This document shows, piece by piece, positions 24,103 through 35,400 of a DNA stretch of 64,000 nucleotides (position 1 is its first letter; each line of letters begins with the position of its first letter). A program made the translations under genes and the position numbers. A model generated the notes under the pieces. That model was not told the DNA's origin. It saw only the letters and a program-made list of their open reading frames with translations, and made no database searches. This DNA is from Cladorrhinum sp. PSN259 (Eukaryota > Ascomycota > Sordariomycetes > Sordariales > Podosporaceae): positions 304,873-368,872 of the forward strand of contig MU867100.1 in NCBI GenBank assembly GCA_033725935.1, in the 5' to 3' direction.

Positions 24103-25806
24103 TTAGGCCTTAAAGAAAGACAGCGGTCCTCTACTAGGCTGCTTCAGATCCTCCAACAAATCCTTCACTCTCCTCTGTCGTTCCTCAATAACCTTCTCCT
24201 CGGCAACCCAACGATTCGTCGTATACTGCTCTTCTTCCGCCTTTCCATTCTCGCCTTCTCCCCAGAGACCGCCAAACCAGCCAGTCGACTTGTTATTCCG
24301 CTGCTCAGCAGCCGCAGCCTTCCTGGACTCCTCCTCCTTGGCCAGCTTTCCGACCATCTTGGACCAGTTCGACAGACCCGTGGTCAAACACTCACGGCAC
24401 GCCTCCCGTGCGGGCCTCTCTTCCCTCGCAATGGGATGAATTTTGTGAAGCTGTTCCTCGGCGACGTCCACAGCCTCGCGCGTCCAACCTAGACCCTCTT
24501 CCCGCGTTGCGGGGTTCGTTGCGTACATAATTTCACCGATGTGAAGACTCAAAGCCGCTTCTTTACAGAGTTCTGGGGGATCCCGAACTGGGGGTGCGGT
24601 GCCGTCTGGCGGCGGGCGAGGGTAAGCCGGAGGCGTAAAGATGCTGCGGACTATATTGCTGATCGAGGCAAACCAACTCTCCTTTCCAGCATTTCTTTTT
24701 AAGGTCGGAGTCAGAGAGATGTCGTCTGATGGAAAAGGAAGGCTCTTCCGGGCCTTAAGGATCGAGACAAGCATGGGCAGAGCTTCTGAGATATCGCCTT
24801 GTCTGGCACGAAACGTCGCATACGCTGTGAGAGAATTCAGGAGGTTCTGTGAAGGCAGTCCAGCAGCTTCGTTTAGTGTCATTGTCTCTGTATCCAATGG
24901 ATAGACAGGCAGATCCTTTAGCTCGTCAGCAGCCAGATTCAAGGCGTCCTCATAGATAATAGCTGCCGGACCCATGACACCCTTATATTCTAACCAGTTA
25001 GCGTAGGCAATTCGAGCTTCGATTTTTTGTCTGTTGGTGAACCCGACCGTGTGAAGAATTCTGAGGTAAAGATCATCTGGGTTCTCATGGCGTAACTCGC
25101 AGTCCTCTTCTCTTGGGGCGCCATTGAACCCAGGTGGTAAAGGGTTTGGGTACGGGTTTGACGGGCCTATCATTGTTCCCGGAGGAAATATCCGTTTCCT
25201 CGTCTTGTCAAACACCCATCCTTCCATGTGCTCCGCTGCCTTGGCGTATTGCATCATGGCGTTGTAATAGCCCCGTCTCCAGTTCTCCGATTTGGCAGTA
25301 ATGTCCTTTGTGCCTGGCGGGCAATCTGATGGGGCGTCTTTCAGACCCGCTCCATCGATTTCAGGGTCGTGTAATCGCTTTACGCAAGCTTCTGCCCAGT
25401 GAGCCACCTGGATCCAGTCTATCGTTTTCCCCTGGGTGGGCGAATAGCGAGCATAATGAATTCCACGATAGTCGAGGCGGGTGACGAAGGACCACTCATG
25501 TGGGGTGGGCCATTTCCGCTCGCCGCGCTCAATCGATACCGCGCCCCAAATTGCAATCACACATGCGCCCGCAATCCACAAGTATCCCGTGTACTTGATT
25601 CCCGTCAAAATCTCGTACTTTAGCTGGGCCTTGCGCTCGGTCGTCAGGAAACGAACTCTTCCGGAGCGCGATGTGATTGGGACAGAGAGAAATGGGAGCT
25701 GTGGTCGGGCGCGCAAGCTAGCACGGGTAGCTGTACTCTGGGCAAAGTTGCGCTGCGATATGGAGCGGACACTAGCCCGGCGAAGGAGAAGCATACGGGA
25801 ACGCAT
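24103..25806 (-). CDS. Mitochondrial inner-membrane TPR-like protein, Mgr3-like, 567 aa
   Basis: A single-exon gene. The first ~55 residues are rich in Arg, Ser and Leu with no acidic residue (MRSRMLLLRRASVR...), a classic mitochondrial targeting sequence. One transmembrane helix follows at ~71-91 (GYLWIAGACVIAIWGAV). The remainder is soluble, with helical repeat-like segments around 240-300 (for example YANWLEYKGVMGPAAIIYED) and again near 430-480. The tail is charged and helical, with runs of Glu, Lys and Arg. This matches the layout of yeast Mgr3, an adaptor subunit of the i-AAA protease Yme1, which has one membrane span and TPR-like repeats. Homologues in fungal databases are often given misleading transporter names; with one span it cannot be a permease. 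The gene call is firm, the Mgr3 assignment moderate. Confidence 0.75.
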   Translation of the reverse strand: MRSRMLLLRRASVRSISQRNFAQSTATRASLRARPQLPFLSVPITSRSGRVRFLTTERKAQLKYEILTGIKYTGYLWIAGACVIAIWGAVSIERGERKWPTPHEWSFVTRLDYRGIHYARYSPTQGKTIDWIQVAHWAEACVKRLHDPEIDGAGLKDAPSDCPPGTKDITAKSENWRRGYYNAMMQYAKAAEHMEGWVFDKTRKRIFPPGTMIGPSNPYPNPLPPGFNGAPREEDCELRHENPDDLYLRILHTVGFTNRQKIEARIAYANWLEYKGVMGPAAIIYEDALNLAADELKDLPVYPLDTETMTLNEAAGLPSQNLLNSLTAYATFRARQGDISEALPMLVSILKARKSLPFPSDDISLTPTLKRNAGKESWFASISNIVRSIFTPPAYPRPPPDGTAPPVRDPPELCKEAALSLHIGEIMYATNPATREEGLGWTREAVDVAEEQLHKIHPIAREERPAREACRECLTTGLSNWSKMVGKLAKEEESRKAAAAEQRNNKSTGWFGGLWGEGENGKAEEEQYTTNRWVAEEKVIEERQRRVKDLLEDLKQPSRGPLSFFKA

Positions 25807-26537
25807 CGTCGTGGAGGGGCAAGAGGGGTACAGCTAGTCGGCGGGGAGCTTAGCAGCTTCGGTAAGCTTAGTTGATCGGGATGCTGCCGAGTACCGTTGG
25901 GAGGCAACGTTGATCAATTCATCTCCAATTGGCACAGCCTACATCGACGTTGACGCGTAGGTTAGTGGCGTGAGTGGGTATACGATGCGCCGGGGAAAGG
26001 GTCAAAGATGGGATTTTCATCAATGACGTTGGATTGAAAGCGGCAGTGACCGGGGGGAAGCATCAAATTTTGCCCCACATTGTTTGCAGATCAAAGGATG
26101 GGAGCTCGGGCCACTTAACTTCCTCCTCTAACACCAACAATAGGATGTGTAATTAGTTGTCTTTGGGTCCGGCCACCCGGGCCCTTCCGCGACCAGCATA
26201 GAAGGATTGATCAAATTGCCTAGCTTGAATTGGTCACGGCCGTAGGGCAGCTCCAGATTTTGTATCTTGACACAAAGTTCCCCTTGAAACCACCCTTCGT
26301 GGTGACCAAGTAGCTTTCATGATGGCCTCGCTAAATTCTAGGAAATACTCCCCTAGTGAGCTGCAATGGATTTAAGTGCTGATTCTTGCTCCATAGGAGG
26401 TGGATGATTTTTTTGGAAATTTTTTTTTTTTGCATACTCTATGCATTTCTTCTTCAAAACAATCTTAAAGAAAACGGTCACCCCCATTTTCTCTTTGACA
26501 AAGACGACGAGTCTAGCAGGTCCTAGGCGAGGTTACC
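25807..26537. other. Divergent promoter region
   Basis: A 731-bp spacer between divergently transcribed genes (Mgr3-like leftward, membrane protein rightward). The last ~130 bases include a T10-rich stretch and probably the 5' UTR of the rightward gene. No coding seen. Confidence 0.5.
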
Positions 26538-28084
26538 ATGTCCGAGTCGTCAACCTTCATACCGGGATGGGTGCAAAAGCCCTTCCCAGGCATTACCTTA
26601 AGTGCAGGTGGGCTTCTCGCTCTCGCCGACTTGCACACTATAGCAGAGCGGACAGCGATTACTGGAGGAGCCAGTTGGATGGATATCTTGTTGCTGGCTC
26701 CAGGCTTACACTACCAGCAAGCCGCCGACCAGTTGTTCCGAAAAGGAGGTGAAGCTATCGTCGCCATGGTTGATAAAGGGAGCGGTTCCGCCGAGCGCCC
26801 CATCGAGTTTGAGCTCGATAGGAATGACGATGCAGCCGCTGCCACGGGAGGCAACGGCGCCGCCCCGAAGAAGACCAGCACTTTAAATCGCTCGCAGTCT
26901 CTCAAGATAAACAATGCAGCAACAGCCCAGTACATTCAGAGTATTGCAAAGCCAGGAGAAGTGGTGACACTCGACGTTGGGCGCCTTGTCGCTTCAAAAG
27001 GGCGCTATAAACTCAAAAGATCCAATAGTGGCTATCACGCATCGGCTTGGTTAGAAACGAACAGCTCTGGTATCGGCTGGGTCTCTCATATATTATATTT
27101 ACTCGGCCCGCTTCTGACATTTGGTACAATAGCTCTAGCCGTACTTTTCAAGGACTGTAAGCAACTTACCCTTTATATCCCTTCCTCTGAGTTCGAACTA
27201 ATTCCTTTCCGCCAAAAAAAGGGTGGTGTTTAGTCTTTATTCTTGCCCTCATGCTTTCTCGGTTGCTCAATGTTTGGGTAATCAAACAACGTGCTAGTCA
27301 CCTTGATACCCCGGAAGAGAAACCAGCAACAAAGTCCCGACCCCGGTCACCCTCCCGCTCCCGGATAGGTTTCTCGTCTTCTTCCTCAACCTCTTTGGGG
27401 GCCGCATCCGATCCTGGCGCTGCATCCCGCCACCGCAGTCGCTCCCGTATCTCGATCAAATGCGAGGAGATAGTTTCGTACATCATCAGTCTAGGCGATG
27501 ACAACAAAACAAAGGTCAAGCTTCGTGGTAAGCCCTCCGACCTGCGTCAAATCACTTCGCGAGTCTGGTTGCGCAGTAAGACCCATTTGGAAGGATACAT
27601 CGAAGCCGCAGCAAAGCTCATCGTCTACATCGTGGCCTCCCTGTCGGGTAACATGACGCAGGTAGGCAACTTGATCATGATGGTTCTGTTGCTGACGACT
27701 GCTGGACTGCTGGCGCTGAGTAACCATCGGGCTAAGGCGTTCAAGGTTGGCGGAGTGCTTGGTGTTGTTGAGGACGCGGATAAGGCAGAGCAAAAGAAGG
27801 CAGAGGAACAAAAAGAGAAGACGAAGGCTGCAGGCAGTGAGCAGGGGAGCATGGATGAGAGGGGCAGGGGACACCATAATAGGGACAATACGGCTGTGAG
27901 ATTGGCGACTGAATCAGGAAGAGCTGCAGATGCAGGCGAGCGAATGAGAAGAAATCCGGCCGACCTTGCTGAGCGCGGTCAGGCGGGGTCGCAACAACAT
28001 ATCAAGTGGAATGAGCTACGAAGACCGCCCGGACAACCGGCACCAAGGCCGCCGAGAGGGCCGAAGCAGGATCCAAGGAGGTGA
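26538..28084 (+). CDS. Multi-span membrane protein of unknown function, 489 aa
   Basis: I do not recognise a family. Exon 1 is 26538-27156 and exon 2 is 27234-28084. The 77-nt intron (GTAAGC donor, TTTAG acceptor) joins in phase 1. The start ATG is in a good context (TTACC before it). Residues ~20-60 are weakly hydrophobic. Strong membrane segments are at ~180-204 (ILYLLGPLLTFGTIALAVLF) and ~207-223 (FFILALMLSRLLNVWVI), with the intron falling between the two. Two more lie at ~330-345 and ~352-369. Between the pairs is an Arg/Ser-rich loop (~235-285, with PRSPSRSR and RHRSRSR). The C-terminus (~385-489) is highly charged, helical, then Pro/Arg-rich, and probably cytosolic. No catalytic motif is visible. 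It is divergent to the Mgr3-like gene and 730 bp upstream of SEN1. Confidence 0.8.
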
Positions 28085-28813
28085 GGTGAGCTCATGGAGT
28101 AGTTAGGAGGACGTAGACGAGGGGCTCTAGCATCGTGTGATTCTGGATTTTGTAAGGAGAATGGCTTTAGTACGCGTAAGAACGCTGAATACAGGAGACA
28201 TGATTCTGAGAAAAAATCTACATGACAAGTTTACGAGAGAACCAAAGTTACTTTTGACTTATTGAGTTTGTTTAAGTGACTATGCCAATGACTGTGCCGG
28301 CTGGGGCCGAGAGGTACTTGCTTGGCAGACTAAAGCAGCTGCCCATGAAAGAGCAAGGATGATAATTGCGGTCCCACTTTTCGGCTCCACAAACGACGCG
28401 TGAGTTTAGCGACCAGTGCTTCAATCCCCATTCTTGAATTCGCGACTGCTTGTTTTTTGCACACTGCATCTCAGCACCGAGTCTTTGGCAGGTTGTAGAA
28501 CAAAAACCTGCAAGACTTTCCACTTGCACACCATTCCCTCCAAACCCACCCCTGTACACCGAAAAAAGAGGCTTGATTGGTGCCGTAGCTCTTTCTTCGA
28601 TTCTCGTGTGCGACCTGCCATCCTTCGAAGCTGTCTGAGGGGCGTTTCTGGGGGATTGCATTTGAGCGAGCATATTTATTTCCTACTGCCCCTCTCAAAT
28701 AACAAAGTTTCCAAGGTGCCGATGTTGGCGATCTTTGATTCACCAGTCCACCTTTTTCAGATTTCCTCCATCGGCGCCCGAGAAGATACGATAACCAGCT
28801 TCCTCTTGCGGCC
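28085..28813. other. Spacer between membrane-protein gene and SEN1
   Basis: 3' UTR of the upstream gene and promoter/5' UTR of SEN1. Short frames on both strands look like chance. Confidence 0.5.
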
Positions 28814-31800
28814 ATGTCGGGGTTGACGAATCCACTTGAGGCCGCTATCATAGAGTGGCATCATGAATGGGAGTGTTTCCCGACGGTTGCGCATCTTTTC
28901 TGCCCAAAGGTCGACGACGACGACACGAACGACTATAGCAATCTCGACGACCCTTACGACGATGATATCACCGCTGAAGAAAAAAAGGCCCGTATCGCCC
29001 AATATGAGCACAGACTCAAAGTAACCTACAACTTGAGTCTGCTGATGGGTATACCCCCGGATCGATCATCGACTTGGATGGGTGAATGGACAGAACGGGT
29101 CGAGTGGTGTCTATCTCGTTGCGATGCCTGCATTCGAAACTGGCACCGCGACCGGGAACAATTCATCAAGGGTCTGCCTGAGTAAGCGCGGACCTCACCT
29201 GTTCCTGACGTTTATGCATACTAACATTCCATAGGCATCTTGAGCCCGATCAGATCGTCTACATGGAGAATCGTCTATTTATCTTCGACAAGGAACGAAT
29301 CGATGCTGGACTCAAAAAGGCCAAAGACATACTTGAGAAACATGGACCCATGAGCACTGGGAAAATGGTGAAACACGACGAGACGGCTGTTCTGGCCCTG
29401 TTCGAGGCTCTCTGCAGCATGCCATACATCCGACAACGCGAAACACTCCAGGACCTGAACTACATCCTTGAAAAGACTCAGCTCAAGAACCCGTTAAGGC
29501 TAGGCGGCGGTCTTCTCCCTTCAATGACCTGGTTTCTATTTGATGAGTCGGGGACCGCTTACAGATACAAGTTTGCCAAATCCTCATGGGAGAAGCGGGA
29601 CTCCGACCAACCTGGACATGCTCTGACACAAGACGAGTGGGACTGGGCTGTTGCGCCACACTTGACCGAGTTTATCCTGCGGGCGTCATATTCAAGAGGA
29701 GGAGCCACTGCCGACAGAATATGTAGGTTCTGGCGGGGTTTCCGTCTAATCCTCCGCATCATGACGGAGGAAATGATCATTAACTGCCTCCGCGCAATGG
29801 AAGTGTCGCCTAGTGTTTACTTCCTTGCCCTGGAACACCTAACAACTGATTCGGAGGAGGCCTTGGCTGAGGTACTCAAAGGGCTTCAAAGGCTTATGGA
29901 AAAGTCCCCCAAGGCTTTCTGGGCCGCCTTTGATCAGCTCACTCCTAGTGCTCTTGTCGAAGAGGTCTTTAAGAGTCCAGCTTTTCGCATACTTCTAAAC
30001 AAGTCACTAACACCAGACATGATGGTCTTGGAAGGTCATACCAAAACGCCCTTGCTCGCTGTCTGGTTGAAGGCTTTCATTTGCTCGCTACCTTCGATCC
30101 AGAGGTCTGATGCATGCGATTGTGTGCTGCAGCATCTCTTGACCAATTTCCGCCAGGACCCCTCCTTTGATAGAGCAGGGCAAGCGACCTGCACCCTTGC
30201 TGGCCTGGTCACCCTTGGCGAATCCCTAAATGGATATCTGAATCAGCCTGAGGCATTTGACACCGGCACTGCATTGATTATGGTCAATCAATTGCTCAAC
30301 AAGGTTGTGCAGTATCGCGAGATCATCGTCAAGGCCGCTGGTCTCAAGCCCGAAGACACATACAATGTTGGTCTTTCTCAAGCTGCCATAGCAATCACCC
30401 ACTCGGCGCTCGCATTGGATGCTAGGGCCACAGAAATCGAGTGGCAAGCCCTGATTTTCGGAAAGCCGGTTCAAGAGGCTGTGAACAGAGACTCGGCCAA
30501 ACTCTGGGAGTGTTTTCTAGAGATGCTTTGGCACAAGCAGACTGGACACGTCGAGTTGGCACAAGCCATGTTGAAAGCCACATTGCGGCTGCGGGCTATT
30601 GAACAGTTCATACCGCCCCGAAAAGAAAAGCTAAAGAGGGAGCAAGAAAAATTCAACCGCCGATATCAGCAGCAAACCGCAGCGATTGGTCGCATGCTTG
30701 GTCGTATCTCTGAATTTACTCATGAAGAATTGGACGGCTTTTTTTCGGAAACCGGTGGCACTGCCATCCATTCCATCGTCTCTTCACTTGTCCACGGCGA
30801 GGAGCCGATCCGCGAGGCTGGATTTGAGTTTATCAAGGCCTTTGCAGATGAAATTACCCAAGGTGACGCGGTGGCCAGGCTAGTTGAAGTCTACTTCACT
30901 CCCTTCCTTGAAGCAATGACAGAGTCCGTGAACAGGCTCACTGCCTTTAAAGGTCCCAGCAGTCCGTGGACTCATATGATTCCTGTCTTGAAATGCAGCG
31001 AGTTTGTTCTCAATGCTCTTTGTGATGCCTCGGTGGGGCAGCTGAGACGCAAGACTCTCAACTTTAAAGAGCACACGGCTGTCCAGCGCTGGTGGGACAG
31101 TGTATGGGGTGCAGTCGACCACTCTTTTAGAATGATGAGGAAGTGGCACGAAAAGGTCGACAAACGGGTAATGGAGGATTTCTGCCGAGACGTTATGGAG
31201 CTTGCCAATAAGCTCTTTGACCAAGATGGTGTACTTGCGTCTGCTTTCAGCGTGCATTACAATGATAATGCCGCCTCGGTACAGACCTCGGACGCCATGA
31301 AGGATGTTCTTGAACCTCCCAGAAAATCGTCCCACTCCCTTGTGGACATGCTCCAACTCCGTGACAAGTATCTCATCCAAGGAATCATCAAAGTGATCAA
31401 GCGGCTTGTCGAGAGATTGAAGCAAAAAGACATGGAGTTACCTTCCAGAACGCTTGACCACTTGGCAAATATGATCAAGAATGCGAAACAGCTTCCTGGG
31501 GGGCGATTGGACTATGCTCAGAAAACCAATCTCACCGACGAGCAGCGGATTGAGCTTCTCAAGGCCCTTGGTGAGGATGCTGTGATTGAAGAGCTTTTCA
31601 TGGGCAAAAAACCTGGCGAGAAGGAGGCGAAAGAGAAGGAGCGGGTTCTTAAGCAGAGCAGACTTGACTTCTCACGGGCAAGTTCAAGTTCCAGCCGCTC
31701 AGAGCCTCTCAGGGATGACATGTCTGACCTCACTCCAAACCTGGCAAAAGGCAAGTCTATACTGAGCATGATAAAGCAAGAAACGGTAAAACCAAAAGCT

Positions 31801-34800
31801 CCCGCAAAACTTTCGCCAAAGGCTATTCTCGCAAACCAGTCGTCCCTCAAAGAGGCCCGTGCCAGAGAGAAGGCCGAGAAAGCCAAGAGAGATGCCGAGG
31901 CTATTGCTAAGGCGAAAGCTCTACGGGCACCGCCGAAGACGGTGGCGGGCGAGGGTTCAGGCCTCCAAGGGATTGCAGGTGTTCGGGGCAAGGAACATGC
32001 ACCGGTCATCAAGGACGAGATCATGGTCGGCTCCTCGTCTGAGGATGAGGATGATGAGGATGACGAAGATGAGGTAATCGTGCTCAAGGCAAAGGCTGCA
32101 AACAAGGAATTGAGTGAGGCCGACCGTATACGCCTGCTCCAGCTGGTAGAGAAGAGGCGCGGCCCTGTAAAAAAGTCGAAGATTCAAAGGTCTGCTAAGG
32201 ATATGCGCGCACGTCTGATCCCTCCCATGGATACATTGCACCAGGCGATTCTAGAGTGGGATATCTTTCACGAAGGGAATGATCCTCCTAATGGCTATCG
32301 TTGCGCAGGCGTCTCCAGCACATATAACGACCCTGTTAGCTACAAGCAGACCTTCTTTCCTTTGCTTATCAACGAAGCTTGGCGCTCATTCGTGACAGCG
32401 AAGGACGAAACAACTTCTAAGCCTTTCGGTATTAAGGTACTTAGTCGCATGTCTGTCGACAAGTTCATGGAAGTCACAGCTGCGGTTCCTTCTCAGATCA
32501 GCAAAGAGCGAGGCCTTTCAGAAGGTGACATTGTCATCGTGTCTAAGGCCCAGGATCCACTTACCCAGCCCGAAGAGCCTCATTGTCTCTCTCGAATCTG
32601 GAAAACAACGTACAAGAAGGACACTGTCGAGGTTGTTTATCGTCTGAGTGCCAGGGGGTCCCCAATTCTACCAGTGCTCCTTCCAGGTGCCGAGTTTCAG
32701 GTTGTCAAGATCACCAACATGACGACCATCGAGCGTGAGTACGCAGCGCTGGAGAGTCTGCAGTACTATGATCTTATGGACGAGGTGTTGAAGGCACAGC
32801 CATCACCCATGTTGAACTTCGGCGACGAAGCAATCAAGGGTGTAATGGAGAACTACCAGCTCAACCTTGGCCAAGCAAAGGCTATCCTGAATGCAAAAGA
32901 GAACGACGGATTTACTCTCGTTCAAGGCCCACCTGGAACTGGCAAAACTAAAACCATTGTTGCCATGGTTGGCTGTCTTTTGACCAACGCTCTGAAGTCT
33001 TCCGGAGGGGTTCCTATCAGCCGGCCTGGCCCTGCTGCTCATAGCACTGCTCCTTCCAAGAAGCTTCTGGTTTGTGCTCCTAGTAACGCGGCTGTTGACG
33101 AATTGGTGCTGCGTCTCAAGAACGGCGTCAAGACTTTCAACGGCGCTTTCCACAAGATCGAGGTGCTGCGTCTCGGTCGAAGTGATGCCATCAATGCTGG
33201 CGTCAGAGACGTAACCTTGGATGAGCGCGTCAAGGCTCGAATGGATGCCGAGCTCAACAATAGCGGACCCAGCGATCGGGAAAAGCTACATACAGAAGCC
33301 CGCGAACTCAAAACCAAGCTTGATGAGCTGCGCCCTCAACTTGAAGCCGCCCGCGCCAGTGAAGATCGGCAAATGACCAACAAATTCCAGCGCGAGTTCG
33401 ACGAATTGATGCGTCGCCGAGCTCACATCGGAGCAAAAATCGATGCCGATAAGAGCAGTGGCAATACATTTGCCCGCGAGACCGAAATCAAGCGGAGACA
33501 GATCCAGCAGGAGATTCTCGACAAGGCTCAGGTCTTGTGTGCCACGCTGAGTGGCAGCGGTCACGAGATGTTCAAGAATCTGAATGTTGAGTTTGAGACT
33601 GTAATTATTGACGAAGCTGCGCAGTGCGTGGAGTTGAGCGCACTCATTCCACTCAAGTACGGCTGCTCCAAATGCATTCTCGTAGGTGATCCCAAGCAAT
33701 TGCCTCCTACCGTTCTCTCGCAGTCCGCCGCCAGGTACGGTTACGACCAAAGTTTGTTCGTCCGAATGCAAAAAAATCATGCCAAAGACGTCCATCTTCT
33801 TGACATGCAGTACCGCATGCATCCTGAAATCAGCAGGTTTCCAAGCAAGGAGTTCTACGAGGGTCTGCTCCAAGACGGTGCAGACATGGCAGGGCTGCGC
33901 ATGCAGCCTTGGCACCAGAGCGTCCACCTTGGCCCTTACCGATTCTTCGATGTCATGGGTTCGCAGGAACGAGGCCCCAAGAACCAGTCCCTGGTTAACG
34001 AAGCCGAACTCAAGGTTGCCATGCAGCTTTACAGTCGTTTCCGCACGGACTACGGCAATGTTGATGCCAAGGGCAAAATCGGCATCATTACCCCTTACAA
34101 AGCTCAGTTACAGAGGCTCCGCCAACGATTTACAGATAAATATGGTGAAGGCATCACGGAAGATATTGAATTCAACACCACGGATGCTTTTCAGGGTCGT
34201 GAGTGCGAGATTATCATCTTCTCGTGCGTCCGAGCCAGCCCAACAGGCGGCATCGGCTTCATGACGGATATCCGCCGTATGAACGTTGGTCTGACGCGTG
34301 CCAAGTCGTCACTGTGGATTCTTGGTGATTCTCGTGCTCTCGTTCAAGGTGAGTTTTGGGCGAAGCTCATTGAGGATGCTAAAGAGCGCGATCGTTACAC
34401 GAGTGGCAATGTTTTAGAAATTTTGAGCAGGCCGGGCCCCAAGCAACATCCTTCGGCTTTCGCATCACACCCTGCGATATTACCATCGCGGCCCATTGAA
34501 GATGTGGAAATGACAGATGCCCCTGGGCCCGCTGTTGCCTATCGCGGCCCTGGTATTGGTGGTATCAACGAGAAAGGCGAGGCAGTCGTTGTTCAGACAC
34601 GCGATTCAATCCCCGCTATTAAGTCCACGGCTTCTGAACCGGGCAACAAGAAGCGAGTGCGCGAAAGCAATGATGATGGGCGATCAGCCAAAAAGGTATA
34701 CCCTCCCACAAAATTCTGTCCAATTTCAGCACAGCCTAACTTGAAAGCAGACAAATCACAATTTGAATACAGCACCTCCGAGTGGGTTGATTCCCCGAGC

Positions 34801-35088
34801 AGCCAAGGTGAAGCCTCCCATCGACCCATCTGGGATGGCGGTTCTTGGTTTAATACCGCCCGAGCGACCACCCCCTCCGCAGCAATCGATGAGGCCCGTC
34901 CCTGGTCCAGGCCAGGGACCCGGACCGGTACTGGGACCGAGACCCAATGCACCGAGGGTGGGTTCTTTTTACGATAACCTGTAACTGAGTGCTTGCTGAC
35001 ATGGGCGATTGTATAGGGACCAGGAGGCCCACCTCCGAGGAAGCAAGCTCCCGATCCGTTCATCAGGAGGAAGCCGGGGAAGCGTTGA
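28814..35088 (+). CDS. SEN1: Sen1-type superfamily 1B RNA/DNA helicase, 2035 aa
   Basis: Sen1 unwinds RNA-DNA hybrids, terminates non-coding RNA polymerase II transcription and limits R-loops in the nucleus. Exons are 28814-29181, 29235-34695, 34751-34957 and 35017-35088. Intron 1 has a CTAAC branch and CATAG acceptor, intron 2 (55 nt) GTATAC to AAGCAG, intron 3 (59 nt) GTGGGT to TATAG. Residues 1 to ~750 form the long helical Sen1 N-terminal domain. Residues ~800-980 are charged linker with an Asp/Glu run. The helicase core has Walker A GPPGTGKT (~1354-1361), motif II DEAAQC (1582-1587), GDPKQLPPT, QYRMHPEI and late motifs TTDAFQGRE and GLTRAK. The C-terminal tail is Pro-rich and ends DPFIRRKPGKR, the typical fungal Sen1 ending. 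That ending is reached only after splicing introns 2 and 3; without splicing the frame stops at 34977. Intron 3 uses a weak GTGGGT donor and is the least certain junction. Confidence 0.95.
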
Positions 35089-35360
35089 ACATTATAGAAA
35101 CGTGTTCTGTTCCTCTCGTTTCTTCCAGCCTGCTGGTTTAATGCGGATTGGGATTCTTTGCCTTTGATTGTGAATATTCATTTTATTTAGTAACCGACCT
35201 GTTTTTCCATGGCTACTGAGCATACTTTATTCATAGGCAAAGCATGGAAAATGGCGTTTGTTTCATGTTTTAGGGTTAATGTATGTACCGCCTTTGGTTC
35301 AGTCGCATTATACAAGGTTGGGTATAGAGCATAGTTGGGTGGTGGGGTTTGCTGGTTACG

Positions 35361-35400
35361 GCTGGAAGAGAGAGGAGAGAGCTGGAAGAGAGAGGAGAGA
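35361..35400 (+). repeat. Perfect tandem duplication of 20 bp
   Basis: GCTGGAAGAG AGAGGAGAGA occurs twice, head to tail, with no mismatch, about 270 bp past the SEN1 stop codon. It is purine-rich. Confidence 0.9.

Noticed and set aside
31518..32105. 195-codon minus-strand frame inside SEN1
   Set aside because: It is opposite the charged linker of SEN1; a Ser-run frame mirrors the Asp/Glu run on the other strand.
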